DNA of 28,190 nucleotides from Stentor coeruleus (lineage: Eukaryota; Ciliophora; Heterotrichea; Heterotrichida; Stentoridae), in assembly GCA_001970955.1 (NCBI GenBank), contig MPUH01000962.1, positions 1 to 28,190 on the forward strand, written 5' to 3'. Position numbers and translations under genes: made by a program. Positions within the stretch are counted from its first letter, which is position 1. Each line of letters starts with the position of its first letter. Positions 10,842-19,414 of the stretch are shown here, one piece after another. The notes beneath the pieces are model-generated. The model did no database searches. It saw nothing but the letters and a program-made list of their open reading frames with translations, and was not told the origin of the DNA.

Positions 10842-12667
10842 CTACCAATTCTCTGCATAAAATTTTCCTACCCTAACTAGTTTTTCCATAAAATCTTTAG
10901 CTTCTTGCTGGCTAAATTTTTTCTCTAAACACCTGGTTATAATAGTTCTTATAGATTTCGATAGATTCTTAGCCTTTCCACATACATAAACATAAGCTCC
11001 TGCTGATATAAACTCATTTACTATCTGCCAATTTTCTAATATAGCATGTTGTATATGATATTTATCCCCATACTGTGAAAACGTGACAAAAACTTTGCTC
11101 TGATTATTCCTTTCCAGTTCCTCAAGATCTTTTTTAAAGTAATAATCGTGATGAGGGTGTCTCGTTCCGAAAAACATCAAATTTTGATTAGAATTATTAG
11201 AGCAGCGTGTTTTTAGCAATGCCCATAAAGGTGCAATACCAGTACCAGTCCCTACAAGGATCAGTGGGCTTTCATCAGGAGGAAGTTTCATTCTTCCCTT
11301 ATTTATTTCCCCATAAATTATGTCCCCATGCTTAAGTTCTGCAAGGTAGTTAGAGCATAGTCCTAATTTATCACGATCAAGTGGAGTTCTATATTTTACA
11401 GTACTGACTATAATTTCAACATTTTCAGGCTCACTAGCTATAGAAAAATTCCTAGGCTTAAGAATTCCAACTGCTTCTATAAAATATTCTATAGAAATGC
11501 CTTGTACGCTACCAAAATCCCACAGCACCTCAACTGCATTTCTCTTTTCTTTAACAACATATCTATGATATTCATTCCTCCCTTCAGCATTTTTCTGACT
11601 CATTTCAGTAAGTTTTTCTTTGTGCATGCCTTCAGCAAATTGAGACATCATGTATATAAAATATCTTGAAACAGGCTTATTTAGATCTGTATACCATAAA
11701 AGCAGTTCTTTTAACGATATATTTTTCGGATACTGGAAGTCAGGTTTGAATACGCTTTGTGGGTTGGTTTCTATATTAAGATAAGAATCTTGCCAACCCA
11801 TTCTATCAAGTAATCTATCAACATCTGAAATTATATTTGGTGGGTAGACTGCCAATGTATCTCCTGGACTAAAATTCCCTGGCTCTAAGCATATTTTGTA
11901 AGTGTTTGTAAATTTGCTACTAATTTGAATAGCGTCAACTACTCTTAATTGTTTTTTAAATGGAAAATCACTATGTGAAACAAATGAAACTTTGAATAAC
12001 GGTGGTAGGAGACCTTGAATAGGGATTGTTGATGTAATTTCAGGGAAAAATTTACTCAAACTAAGCCAAAGCTTTTCACACCAAGGATGGAATTCTGCTT
12101 CATATGAAAAATCATGCATGTCATCCCCTAAACCCTTTGGGATCAATTCTTCAGCACCTAATTGTTTTAGTCTTACCGAAAGTTTTCTAGCGACGACATT
12201 AAAATTTTCATAGGTGGAATCTCCAAGGCCAAATACTGCAAAAGTCATAGTTTCAAAAGTATTTGTCGGAAGATTTCTGTTCATAATTGCCTTCCAAAAT
12301 TTCATCATATTATCTGTAGGCTCACCATTCCCAGTTGTTGCCACTATAAAAACAGCTAATTCTACTGAAATGATTTCTGTCAAATCAAAGCTATCTAAAG
12401 CACTAACTTCAACTTCAATCATCCTCATGGCCGCTTCACGGGCTAAATCATAAGCAACTTCTTCAGCAGTCNATCTGTAGGCTCACCATTCCCAGTTGTT
12501 GCCACTATAAAAACAGCTAATTCTACTGAAATGATTTCTGTCAAATCAAAGCTATCTAAAGCACTAATTTCAACTTCAATCATCCTCATGGCCGCTTCAC
12601 GGGCTAAATCATAAGCAACTTCTTCAGCAGTCCCAGTCTGTGAGCCAAAAAAAACTCTAAGTTTCAT
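10842..12667 (-). CDS. NADPH-dependent diflavin oxidoreductase, NDOR1/Tah18 family (interrupted by assembly duplication)
   Basis: A soluble flavoprotein that passes electrons from NADPH through FAD and FMN. The family member NDOR1/Tah18 reduces the Fe-S protein Dre2/CIAPIN1 in cytosolic iron-sulfur assembly. The start is the ATG at 12665-12667 (MKLRVFFGSQTGTAEE). The frame is broken only by the 160-bp duplication around the N at 12472; dropping one copy gives 554 residues, typical for the family. FMN domain: SQTGTA at 9-14, TTGNGEPTD at 57-65, FGLGDSTY at about 92-99. FAD site: R352-NFSIAS, with LCSNYL soon after. NADPH site: GTGTGIAP at 419-426, YVCGKA at about 507-512, and a terminal aromatic Trp. 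There is no N-terminal membrane anchor and no haem domain, which separates it from cytochrome P450 reductase and nitric oxide synthase. Ends with TAG. Confidence 0.9.
12312..12632. repeat. Unmerged contig overlap around the N at 12472
   Basis: Bases 12312-12471 and 12473-12632 are 160-bp direct copies with one mismatch (C at 12407, T at 12568; Val versus Ile in the reductase). A single N separates them. Removing one copy plus the N (161 bases) restores an uninterrupted reductase frame, which is strong evidence that the duplication is an assembly artefact. Confidence 0.93.
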
Positions 12668-12700
12668 TTATTGGGTTTTATTATATAAATTCAATTCTAT
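12668..12700. promoter_or_regulatory. 33-bp divergent intergenic promoter region
   Basis: Only 33 bases separate the start codon of the minus-strand reductase (12667) from that of the plus-strand RING-CH protein (12701). Both start codons are well supported: the reductase starts directly at its flavodoxin strand, and the RING gene has no upstream extension. The gap is almost all A/T and contains TATATAA at about 12692-12698. Both 5' UTRs and core promoters must fit here or overlap the neighbouring coding region. No factor-specific site can be named. Confidence 0.6.
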
Positions 12701-13930
12701 ATGAAAGACGCCATGACAAAAGGGTACGCTTTTGGGCTTTCAAGTCACAGCAGTATGCAGAACTCATCTGATATGTTTAAAAAATCAGAAATATTTGAAG
12801 TTTCCTCAATCAGTAAGAATGAAGATGTAAATCATACTTCTAAAGAAAATATTTTATCAGAAATTGTCCCTCTTGTATGTAGATTTTGCGGGAGAAATAG
12901 TGAAAATGAAGCACTTGTTACAGTTTGTCGTTGTGAAAACAAATGCTATGGTCATAAAACATGCGTCAACGGCCAATCTGAAGGAAAATGCAAAAAATGC
13001 GGCAGGAAATGGCTGAAAGAAGTATCGATTTTTAAGTCAACTCCTGATATTATTGCTAAAGAGTCTTCATCAAAGCATTCTCCTAGTGTTATAAATGAAA
13101 GTTCAGGCGAAATAAGAATGAGGAACATAATAAAAGCTGCAACACAAAAGCCAATGTGTAGGATTTGTAAAGAAGATAATGACAGTGAAGAAAATAAAAT
13201 TGTTTATCCATGTCAATGCCATACAGTAAACGTAGCCTATGCATGGGCTCATAGAGAATGCATGCTGGGTGTTATTATAAAAAACCAAAGAGATGAATGT
13301 GATCTTTGTAAAGCCAAGTTTTCGTTTTTAGCTTATTATTCTAATGTTTGGATCTGTCAGGAGAAAGATATGTATTGCAATTATTCTGCTATGATTATTA
13401 AGCTGCTTTTGACTATGTGTCTTGTTGGTGGGCTTATTGCATTTTTATCAATAATGAAAGAGTTGTATATATATGAACAATATACATATATATGGGGAAC
13501 AATTTTGTTGATTGCTTTGGCTTTGATTCTTTTCCTTTTGCTTATAGTTTTTGTATCATATATTTTCAAAAAATCTATTAATAAAGTTATATTGAGACTA
13601 GAAGTATTATGTCAAAAACAGGAAATAGCTAAAATGAGTAGTAGGAGCCATGAATTGTTTTTAGAATATATTGGTATGTTGAGGAAGAAGAAACTTATTC
13701 CTAATAGTGTTAAGGTTAAAAGGTCAAAGGAAATTCTTTGCAAAATAGATGAAAGTGAAATAGAAAGGGTTTTACAGCCGAGAATTGGACTTGATTTGGA
13801 CACAAATGGAGAAAATATTGAATCAGATTTGCTTAAAGAGTTTTCGAATCACAAAGCTTCTTCTGGTGGGCATAATAAAAGTGAAGATTTTAAGGAGGAG
13901 GATATCTGTGAGCATAGCGAAAGTAATTAA
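12701..13930 (+). CDS. Membrane-anchored RING-CH (MARCH-type) E3 ubiquitin ligase
   Basis: A 409-residue membrane protein expected to pass ubiquitin from an E2 to membrane substrates. Residues 153-203 hold a C4HC3 RING-CH: C153-x2-C156, C171-x-C173, H184-x2-C187, C200-x2-C203. Residues 60-100 hold a second Cys/His cluster with similar spacing (C60-x2-C63, C76-x-C78, H85-x2-C88, C97-x2-C100), so it looks like a divergent extra RING-CH finger. Two hydrophobic segments at about 231-251 and 264-289 would form a membrane hairpin, the usual MARCH layout, with both fingers and the charged C-terminal tail in the cytosol. It faces the diflavin reductase across 33 bp and converges on the alpha/beta hydrolase. 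Ends with TAA. Family assignment is firm; substrates and compartment are unknown. Confidence 0.88.
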   Translation: MKDAMTKGYAFGLSSHSSMQNSSDMFKKSEIFEVSSISKNEDVNHTSKENILSEIVPLVCRFCGRNSENEALVTVCRCENKCYGHKTCVNGQSEGKCKKCGRKWLKEVSIFKSTPDIIAKESSSKHSPSVINESSGEIRMRNIIKAATQKPMCRICKEDNDSEENKIVYPCQCHTVNVAYAWAHRECMLGVIIKNQRDECDLCKAKFSFLAYYSNVWICQEKDMYCNYSAMIIKLLLTMCLVGGLIAFLSIMKELYIYEQYTYIWGTILLIALALILFLLLIVFVSYIFKKSINKVILRLEVLCQKQEIAKMSSRSHELFLEYIGMLRKKKLIPNSVKVKRSKEILCKIDESEIERVLQPRIGLDLDTNGENIESDLLKEFSNHKASSGGHNKSEDFKEEDICEHSESN

Positions 13931-14137
13931 TGAATTTAAGTTATTAAATTATCTATTTTGAAGAGTTTTATTGGAATTATCGATAATAACATGCAGTAAG
14001 AATTTATTAAGAATGTACCTGCTTCTTACTTACTCACAACAAATAATAATGCAGATAATAAAATGCTTAAAATAATGCTATATTAAATTTATTTAATACA
14101 GTGATTACACTATTATATATGATATTGAATTGCAATA

Positions 14138-15094
14138 CTAGCAATTTCTGTTGTTGTTTCCCTGGCTAACTCCTCTTCTATGCCTTATTAGCTTTGCCAA
14201 ATCTGGCTGAAATTCAGGAGGTCTCTCTCTAGCAGTAACCATTTCTTGTTCATCATCTCTACTTTTCGTTATCAGAAATTGAACAATTTTAAGTGCTTTA
14301 CCAACAATAATTTTATCTCTAACTGAATTATGCTCACCCGTTATTTCCATAAAACACTTAGGCCCTTTTAATACCTCATATAGTTCTCTAGAATGATCGA
14401 TTTTAATCAGCTTATCCTCGCAAGAATGAATGAAAATAGTAGGAATTTTACAATTTTTGATAAAATTTCTCGGTATCAATTGTTTGATATCAAAACTAAC
14501 ATGAGTTTTTATATATTCAGTAGTCCTGTCAAGTAAGTAGCTTCTCAAAAATTTAGGAACTTTGTATTCTGCGACCATTTCATCTGCAACTTTAGAGAAA
14601 TCAGCGAAAGGAGAGTCTAATATCATGGCTATGATATGAGGATTGCTATAAGAATAAAATATGCAAGCTGCAGCTCCCATGCTTCTACCCCAAAGGACTA
14701 TATTCACTTCATGATTTTCAGAATATATGTATTTCACAGCAGTACTGATATCATCCTTTTCAAAATATCCAAGACTCACGAAATCTCCTTCTGATAGTCC
14801 ACATCCACTGAAATCAAAACAAAAAAGGCTCATACCAAGCTTGAGCACTAAGTCAAGCACTTCTTCACTATCTAATCTACTTCCTGAGTTGCCATGACAA
14901 TATATTACGCACGTTTCAGCAGGGTGATTTACTTCATCATACCAACTACAAACAAGTTTCCCACGTTGGCCAAGTAATTCTATATCTTTTCGAAAGAATT
15001 TCCTCCTACTCATTGTGAAGTAAAAAGGATGTAAGTCTCGCGTTGTGTAAATATCACGATATGGTCTTATAATTAAATTGGCAAGCATTTGCAT
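14138..15094 (-). CDS. Alpha/beta hydrolase, ABHD17/Bem46-like serine hydrolase
   Basis: A 318-residue alpha/beta hydrolase. The oxyanion-side HGN motif is at 67-69, the nucleophile elbow GRSMG at 136-140 (S138), the acid is D227 in CEDKL and the base is H255 in EHNSVR, so the catalytic triad is complete. LDSPFADF at about 159-166 is typical of the family. The N-terminal IIRPYRDIY stretch matches a pattern common to the ciliate branch. The nearest functionally known relatives are ABHD17 depalmitoylases and Bem46-type hydrolases; substrate cannot be told from sequence. No signal peptide is evident, though residues 1-12 are mildly hydrophobic. The Arg/Asn-rich last 30 residues look disordered. 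Ends with TAG. Confidence 0.88.
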   Translation of the reverse strand: MQMLANLIIRPYRDIYTTRDLHPFYFTMSRRKFFRKDIELLGQRGKLVCSWYDEVNHPAETCVIYCHGNSGSRLDSEEVLDLVLKLGMSLFCFDFSGCGLSEGDFVSLGYFEKDDISTAVKYIYSENHEVNIVLWGRSMGAAACIFYSYSNPHIIAMILDSPFADFSKVADEMVAEYKVPKFLRSYLLDRTTEYIKTHVSFDIKQLIPRNFIKNCKIPTIFIHSCEDKLIKIDHSRELYEVLKGPKCFMEITGEHNSVRDKIIVGKALKIVQFLITKSRDDEQEMVTARERPPEFQPDLAKLIRHRRGVSQGNNNRNC

Positions 15095-15561
15095 CTTTAG
15101 TTTATACCTATTTTAAAATGTTTATTCGTAAAGGTAGATGAATTATTATAAATTTCTATTTGTTGATAAAATAGCTTATAGAAAGTTTGGTTTAGAAAGA
15201 AGGATTAAGGATGAAAGAGGATTAAGAAGGAAATTATAATATATTAATTAATAATGGCAATTTAGAGATATAAAGATGATTTTAAAAAACTATATGTCCT
15301 GAGGATAGGCTAAAAGTGATTTCCTTGAATTGATTTTCATTTTTGTAGCATACAAAGATAGAATGAAACATAAAATTAATAGTTGTATATATCAAATATC
15401 AGCCAATTATGGTAAAGTATGTCATAAGCAAAAGTTTACCAAAAATGCAATTTCAGGTTAATCTTTTAAATTTTTGAAGATATCATAAAAGCGAACTGAT
15501 TTAAAATTTTATAATCTAAATAACCTAATTATTTAGCCTAGTAATAACAATTGAAGAAAAT
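15095..15561. other. Spacer upstream of the hydrolase gene
   Basis: AT-rich DNA between the hydrolase start and the end of the decayed transposase. It presumably contains the hydrolase promoter. No intact frame, terminal inverted repeat or target-site duplication could be recognised here by eye. Confidence 0.5.
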
Positions 15562-16010
15562 TTATCTAGAAATTATTTTTGTTGTTTTATTTCCATTAAA
15601 ATTCGAAAATATGTAGTGTGATACTTTTAGTTCTGTTTCGTGGAAGAATATTGTCTTAGCTTTGTTCCATAAACCTTCAATAGTATTAATATGCACTCCT
15701 GTCATTGGATCCTTGAAATATTTGTTCTGATTTACTGTCCATGAGCATAATTAAATTCCTCCTCATTTTCTAGTCTTGAATAACCACGCCAAAGATCTGT
15801 ATAAATGATTGATCAGAGCTTTACGTAGTATTTTATGATATTTAACAGTGCTTCTCTTGATCGATTTTCAACTTTAAGCATAAAACGTTTTTTTCTGCTG
15901 TACATTCAACTCCACATTCAAAAGACGCAGGAATTGATTATGTCTCCTTTAAGCATAAAACGTTTTTTTCTGCTGTACATTCAAAAGACGCAGGAATTGA
16001 TTATGTCTCC
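15562..16010 (-). pseudogene. Decayed Merlin/IS1016-type (ISXO2-like) DDE transposase
   Basis: Conceptual translation of the minus strand across three frames gives the C-terminal half of an ISXO2-like transposase, the fold of eukaryotic Merlin elements and bacterial IS1016/IS1595. Order of motifs: KRFMLKVENRS, LLNII, then a TGA where the family usually has Gly, IYTDLWRGYSRL (second catalytic Asp), TVNQ...F.DP, and TGVHINTIEGLW at about 15667-15702 (third catalytic acidic residue). The last segment stays open to a TAA at 15562-15564. Defects visible are a one-base loss near 15740 between NYAH and TVNQ, the internal TGA near 15810, and a frame break near 15890. The N-terminal part with the first catalytic Asp is missing or unrecognisable. 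The copy cannot be functional. It is a relic kept in macronuclear DNA. Confidence 0.82.
15873..16010. repeat. Tandem duplication inside the transposase relic
   Basis: Bases 15873-15947 (75 bp) and 15948-16010 (63 bp) are directly adjacent copies of the same sequence, identical except that the second lacks 12 bp. Those 12 bp are themselves one unit of a small tandem repeat (ACATTCAACTCC, then ACATTCAA) inside the first copy. Unlike the N-flanked duplications, no N separates these copies, so this is more likely a real local duplication in decaying DNA. It creates spurious short plus-strand frames. Confidence 0.85.
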
Positions 16011-16293
16011 GCACATCATTCATAAAGGAGCAAAATTTTAAAAGTCTAAGTTCTACAAAATTATAAATTGAATTAAAAAAACTGCAAGCATGAAAGACAA
16101 TATTTTATCAAATATTAACGATCAAATATATTTTTTCATAAAAATGCATTAACTGAATATTTTCCTATTTATCCAAGTAAATCTTTTGCATGCAAACCTT
16201 ATTCCGATTATGTATCTAACTATCACTCTTATGTCAATTCTTCAATGATAAATCTAAAATATTCTTGTTTAATCTTCATTATAATATAAGGGT

Positions 16294-17796
16294 ATGAATA
16301 AATACGATATCCTCGGCGTAGTAGGTGAAGGTAATCCTTAGATAGGTGCGTATGGAATGGTTTTAAAAGCAAAAAATAAAGAAACAGGTGAAATAGTTGC
16401 AATCAAAAAATTTAAAGAGTCAGAAGATGATGAAGTTGTTAGAAAAACAATCGTCCGCGAGGTCAAAGTTCTCCGAATGTTGAAGCACGACAATGTTGTA
16501 CAGCTCAAAGAAGCTTTTCGACGTCAAGGAAAGCTGTATTTAGTTTTTGAATATGTTGATAGGAACCTTTTAGAAGTGTTAGAAGAAAGACCTAATGGAC
16601 TTGGAGTAACTTTTATATAGGCTGATCGAGTCAAACATTATATATATCAACTCTGCAAAGCAATCGATCTTTGCCACGGGCAAGATATAATTCACAGGGA
16701 CATCAAACCAGAAAATTTACTAATTTCCAATGATCACGTTTTAAAGCTTTGTGATTTCGGCTTTGCACGACCTTATACACCAAGTGCAGTGCTTACAGAT
16801 TATGTAGCAACACGCTGGTATCGAGCACCAGAACTATTAATTGATAACATTGGCTATGGTAAAGCTGTAGACATGTGGGCAATTGGATGTATAATGGGTG
16901 AAATTATTGATGGCCAACCTTTATTTCCTGGAGAAAGCGAAATTGACCAACTCTTTTGCATACAAAAAATCATGGGTCCGCTCATCCCTTCCCACATGGA
17001 AGCTTTTCAAAAAAATCAACGCTTTGTTGGGCTTAAGTTTCCTGACCTATTGAAATTTGAAACACTGGAAAAAAGGTATATGGGAAAAGTAGATAAAACT
17101 GCTTTGAATTTTATGCAGTTGCTACTGTTAATGGACCCACATGAAAGAATTTCTTCTTCTGCAGCCTTATTGCATCCATATTTTGAAGAAATTAGTGGAA
17201 ATAGTAATAGGCCGAAAACTTCGATTGGGCTTCACAAGATTGCTGGGCAAATAAACTCGAAAAACAGACTTTTATATGGGACTAAAAAGATTGAAGATCA
17301 TCCAAATATGAGTATTATGACAATATCTTCTAAGGTAACAACTGAGGAACAGAGAGCAAAAACGAGATCTTCACTTTTTATTAGTGATTCTAATGAGCTT
17401 GATGTACCTAAATCTAAAGATATAATGAAAAATCAGATTCCTGAAGATTATAGGTACTTTAAGAATCCAATGTTTAATATTGTTGAAGAAACTGATGCTA
17501 AATACAAGTTTAAGCAAATGAAAAAGAAAAGCAAAGCTTTTGATCCACCAAAGTTCATGTACAAGCAAAATCCTAAGTTTAAGAGCAATATAACTAATGA
17601 AACTCAGGAAGCTGAAAACTACTCAAGTCATGGATCATTTAAGCAATTACCTTCAATTTATACTCATATCAATATTGAACCTATCAGTAAAAAGCCTACT
17701 GAAGTTAAAGTTCGCCAACGTGAGGATGATCCTGACTTGTCAGGAGGACCAGCAGATAAGTTCCGGCAGTATAAGCTTCATAAACCTAAATTCTAG
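16294..17796 (+). CDS. CDKL-family protein kinase (CDKL5-like), two 15-nt introns
   Basis: A Ser/Thr kinase of the CDKL branch of the CMGC group. Exons are 16294-16330, 16346-16605 and 16621-17796 (490 residues). Splicing out 16331-16345 rebuilds the glycine loop (GVVGEGAYG, residues 8-16), and removing 16606-16620 rebuilds the stretch before YIYQLCKAI. The VAIKK lysine is K33, the HRDIKPEN aspartate D126, and the DFG aspartate D144. The activation loop carries T158-D-Y160 before [10 protein letters not shown], the MAPK-like dual-phosphorylation motif of CDKLs. The kinase domain ends near 285; the basic tail is low complexity. In Chlamydomonas (LF5) and animals, CDKL kinases control cilium length, so a role in ciliature is plausible but inferred. 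Its promoter lies between the transposase relic and 16294. Ends with TAG. Confidence 0.92.
16331..16345 (+). other. 15-nt intron 1 of the CDKL kinase gene
   Basis: GTAATCCTTAGATAG lies between the two halves of the glycine-loop glycine codon (phase 1). Removing it restores GEGAYG. If retained, the frame hits TAG after three codons. Length and GTA...TAG ends match heterotrich introns. Confidence 0.95.
16606..16620 (+). other. 15-nt intron 2 of the CDKL kinase gene
   Basis: GTAACTTTTATATAG, phase 0. Removing it joins the N-lobe to the alpha-E helix of the kinase with no other change. Its 3' TAG is an in-frame stop if retained. Confidence 0.95.
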
Positions 17797-18246
17797 TTAA
17801 GTTCGCTCTAACTATATTGAGCTTAAAAGCTAATTAATTAGATAAGACAGCAGTTATAAATAATTCTTGTTCTAATTAGCAAAATAATATACTGATATTC
17901 TTCCAAAAGAATCCCCAATTGTCCTATATATTTTAGGCAGGATTGGAGACACAATGGAAAAAAAGATTCCTTTGTTAAGTGCCCAATATAAAGAAAAAAA
18001 CTCCAGTCATTATTTAAATTATAATCAATTGCAATAAATTTGTATGACTTAAAAATTGACAGAGTGAATATTTTAATTTAGGATTAATAATTGGCATGAT
18101 ATACTAAATTATAGTCTGTTTTATAAAAGCAATAATCAAATTCAAATTTTTGTCTGCTTAGGGTAAAGAAAGTGTTTTGAATTATATTTATGTTAGTCAG
18201 AATAAATAGTTGCTATTGAACTTGAAAACTTTAGCTTTAGATTTGC
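17797..18246. other. Spacer downstream of the kinase gene
   Basis: AT-rich DNA with poly-A and poly-T runs. No intact frame, RNA gene or repeat was recognised. Confidence 0.5.
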
Positions 18247-18651
18247 TATTCTATACCGAGGAATCAGAAAATCTAGAACTATTCACTATACCTCCTATGG
18301 AATTTGGCAAAAGATCTGTTATAATATGGTCTTCAGTTAGGTGAATGCTCTTCAGCAGACTCAGCCAGATATTCTATGCTGCATGTATGGACAGCAGAAG
18401 GCAGCGTTGATATAATTCAAAGCTTAATCAGCTCAATTCAATAGAAATCATCTTCTTAGCTGCATATAAGAATACCATTGTCTGATGCTCAAGGGCTTTA
18501 AATCATGCAACCTAGTAGATATGAAATCCTTAAGCACTTTGTAAGGAATATTTAGGTCCATGCAAAAGAGAAAGAAAATTATGAACTATTGCCTTTACGA
18601 CACACTGAAAAGTAGATGTACTTAAGGATATTTAGTAAATATGAACTCTGA
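18247..18651 (+). pseudogene. Possible decayed coding region upstream of the carbonic anhydrase homologue
   Basis: This stretch is visibly richer in G and C than the flanking spacers and one plus-strand frame reads like ordinary protein over about 135 codons (for example YSMLHVWTAEGSVDIIQSL and KEKENYELLPLRHTEK). It is interrupted by seven TAA or TAG codons, with no TGA until the end. Stop count alone is not below chance, so the case rests on composition and residue mix. One stop lies in a 15-nt GTA...TAG string at 18541-18555 that could be an intron, but the other six are not explained that way. No homologue is recognised. Confidence 0.25.
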
Positions 18652-19414
18652 AGTTTCAGTTGAAATACAAGCTTTGGTTCATGATAATTTAGAACTGCTA
18701 AGCAATTTTAAGACTGATGAACTTTCAAAAGTTCATGAGGCCAATTGGACTTACAGCGAAGGGGGAGATGATTGGTATACAGTCTGCAATCGTGGGTCAA
18801 TGCAATCACCGGTAGTTGTAGACATGAGCAATTTGATTAGACTGAACTATATTGGTGGGAGTTTTTATCCCTTTGTTTTTAAGTATCCTAAAATTCCAAA
18901 CTATGGAAATTTTGGTGAAAAAGCTTATCAAATACTTTACACTGAAGGATCAGTGGAATATTTTACACCTAAAGGAGACTGTAAAAAATACCAAAGTGTA
19001 AAAATTGAAGTGCATGCCCCAGCTGAGCATATTATTAAAGGTAAGCAAAAAGCTCTTGAAATGCATATAATTCATAAAGACTCAGAAGATAATTTATTTA
19101 TTTTGGCAGTACTGTTTAAAATTTCTACTCAACATAATAGTTTCATTCAAGAAATTCTTGATAGTCAAGGTGCTAATTTAGATCAGCTTGTTGGCGCAAA
19201 GCCTGAAGTCTATGTTTATTGTGGATCACTTACTTATCCTCCTTGCACTGAGACTGTATTATGGGCAATTTGTGCTTCGACTCAAAAAGTATCTTTTGAA
19301 CAAGTTAAGCACTTTAGTAGTAAATGGGAAAATAATCAAGCATTTGCAAGAGGTCATGGCAATAACAGAAAGACTCAAGAACTTAACAATCGCATTGTGT
19401 TTTATTTTTCGTAG
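18641..19414 (+). CDS. Alpha-carbonic-anhydrase-related protein with substituted zinc ligand
   Basis: A 257-residue alpha-carbonic anhydrase fold. Family landmarks: NWTY...W...C..G..QSP at 35-57, HAPAEH at 125-130, EMHIIH at 140-145, and CGSLTYPPCTETVLW at 194-208 containing the conserved Thr (T198). Active enzymes bind zinc with three His, in the H-x-H pair and the later E-x-H. Here the pair reads I-E-V-H, so the first ligand is Glu (E123) while H125 and H142 remain. The proton-shuttle His position (NYGNF) also lacks His. It may be a non-catalytic CA-related protein or bind metal differently. C49 and C202 match the disulfide pair of secreted alpha-CAs, yet this start shows no signal peptide; an unseen upstream exon could supply one, though an in-frame TAA lies just upstream. 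Ends with TAG. Confidence 0.88.
   Translation: MNSEVSVEIQALVHDNLELLSNFKTDELSKVHEANWTYSEGGDDWYTVCNRGSMQSPVVVDMSNLIRLNYIGGSFYPFVFKYPKIPNYGNFGEKAYQILYTEGSVEYFTPKGDCKKYQSVKIEVHAPAEHIIKGKQKALEMHIIHKDSEDNLFILAVLFKISTQHNSFIQEILDSQGANLDQLVGAKPEVYVYCGSLTYPPCTETVLWAICASTQKVSFEQVKHFSSKWENNQAFARGHGNNRKTQELNNRIVFYFS

Noticed and set aside
12443-12667. A separate 74-residue flavodoxin-like gene
   Set aside because: It is the true N-terminus of the diflavin reductase, cut off by the duplicated contig overlap at the N at 12472.
15835-16041. A 68-residue plus-strand frame with internal sequence repeat
   Set aside because: It arises from the tandem duplication inside the antisense transposase relic; the repeat in the protein simply mirrors the DNA duplication.
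18541-18555. GTAAGGAATATTTAG as a fourth 15-nt intron
   Set aside because: It has the right length and ends, but its flanking frame is not an intact gene. Such a string is expected by chance about once in a few kilobases here.
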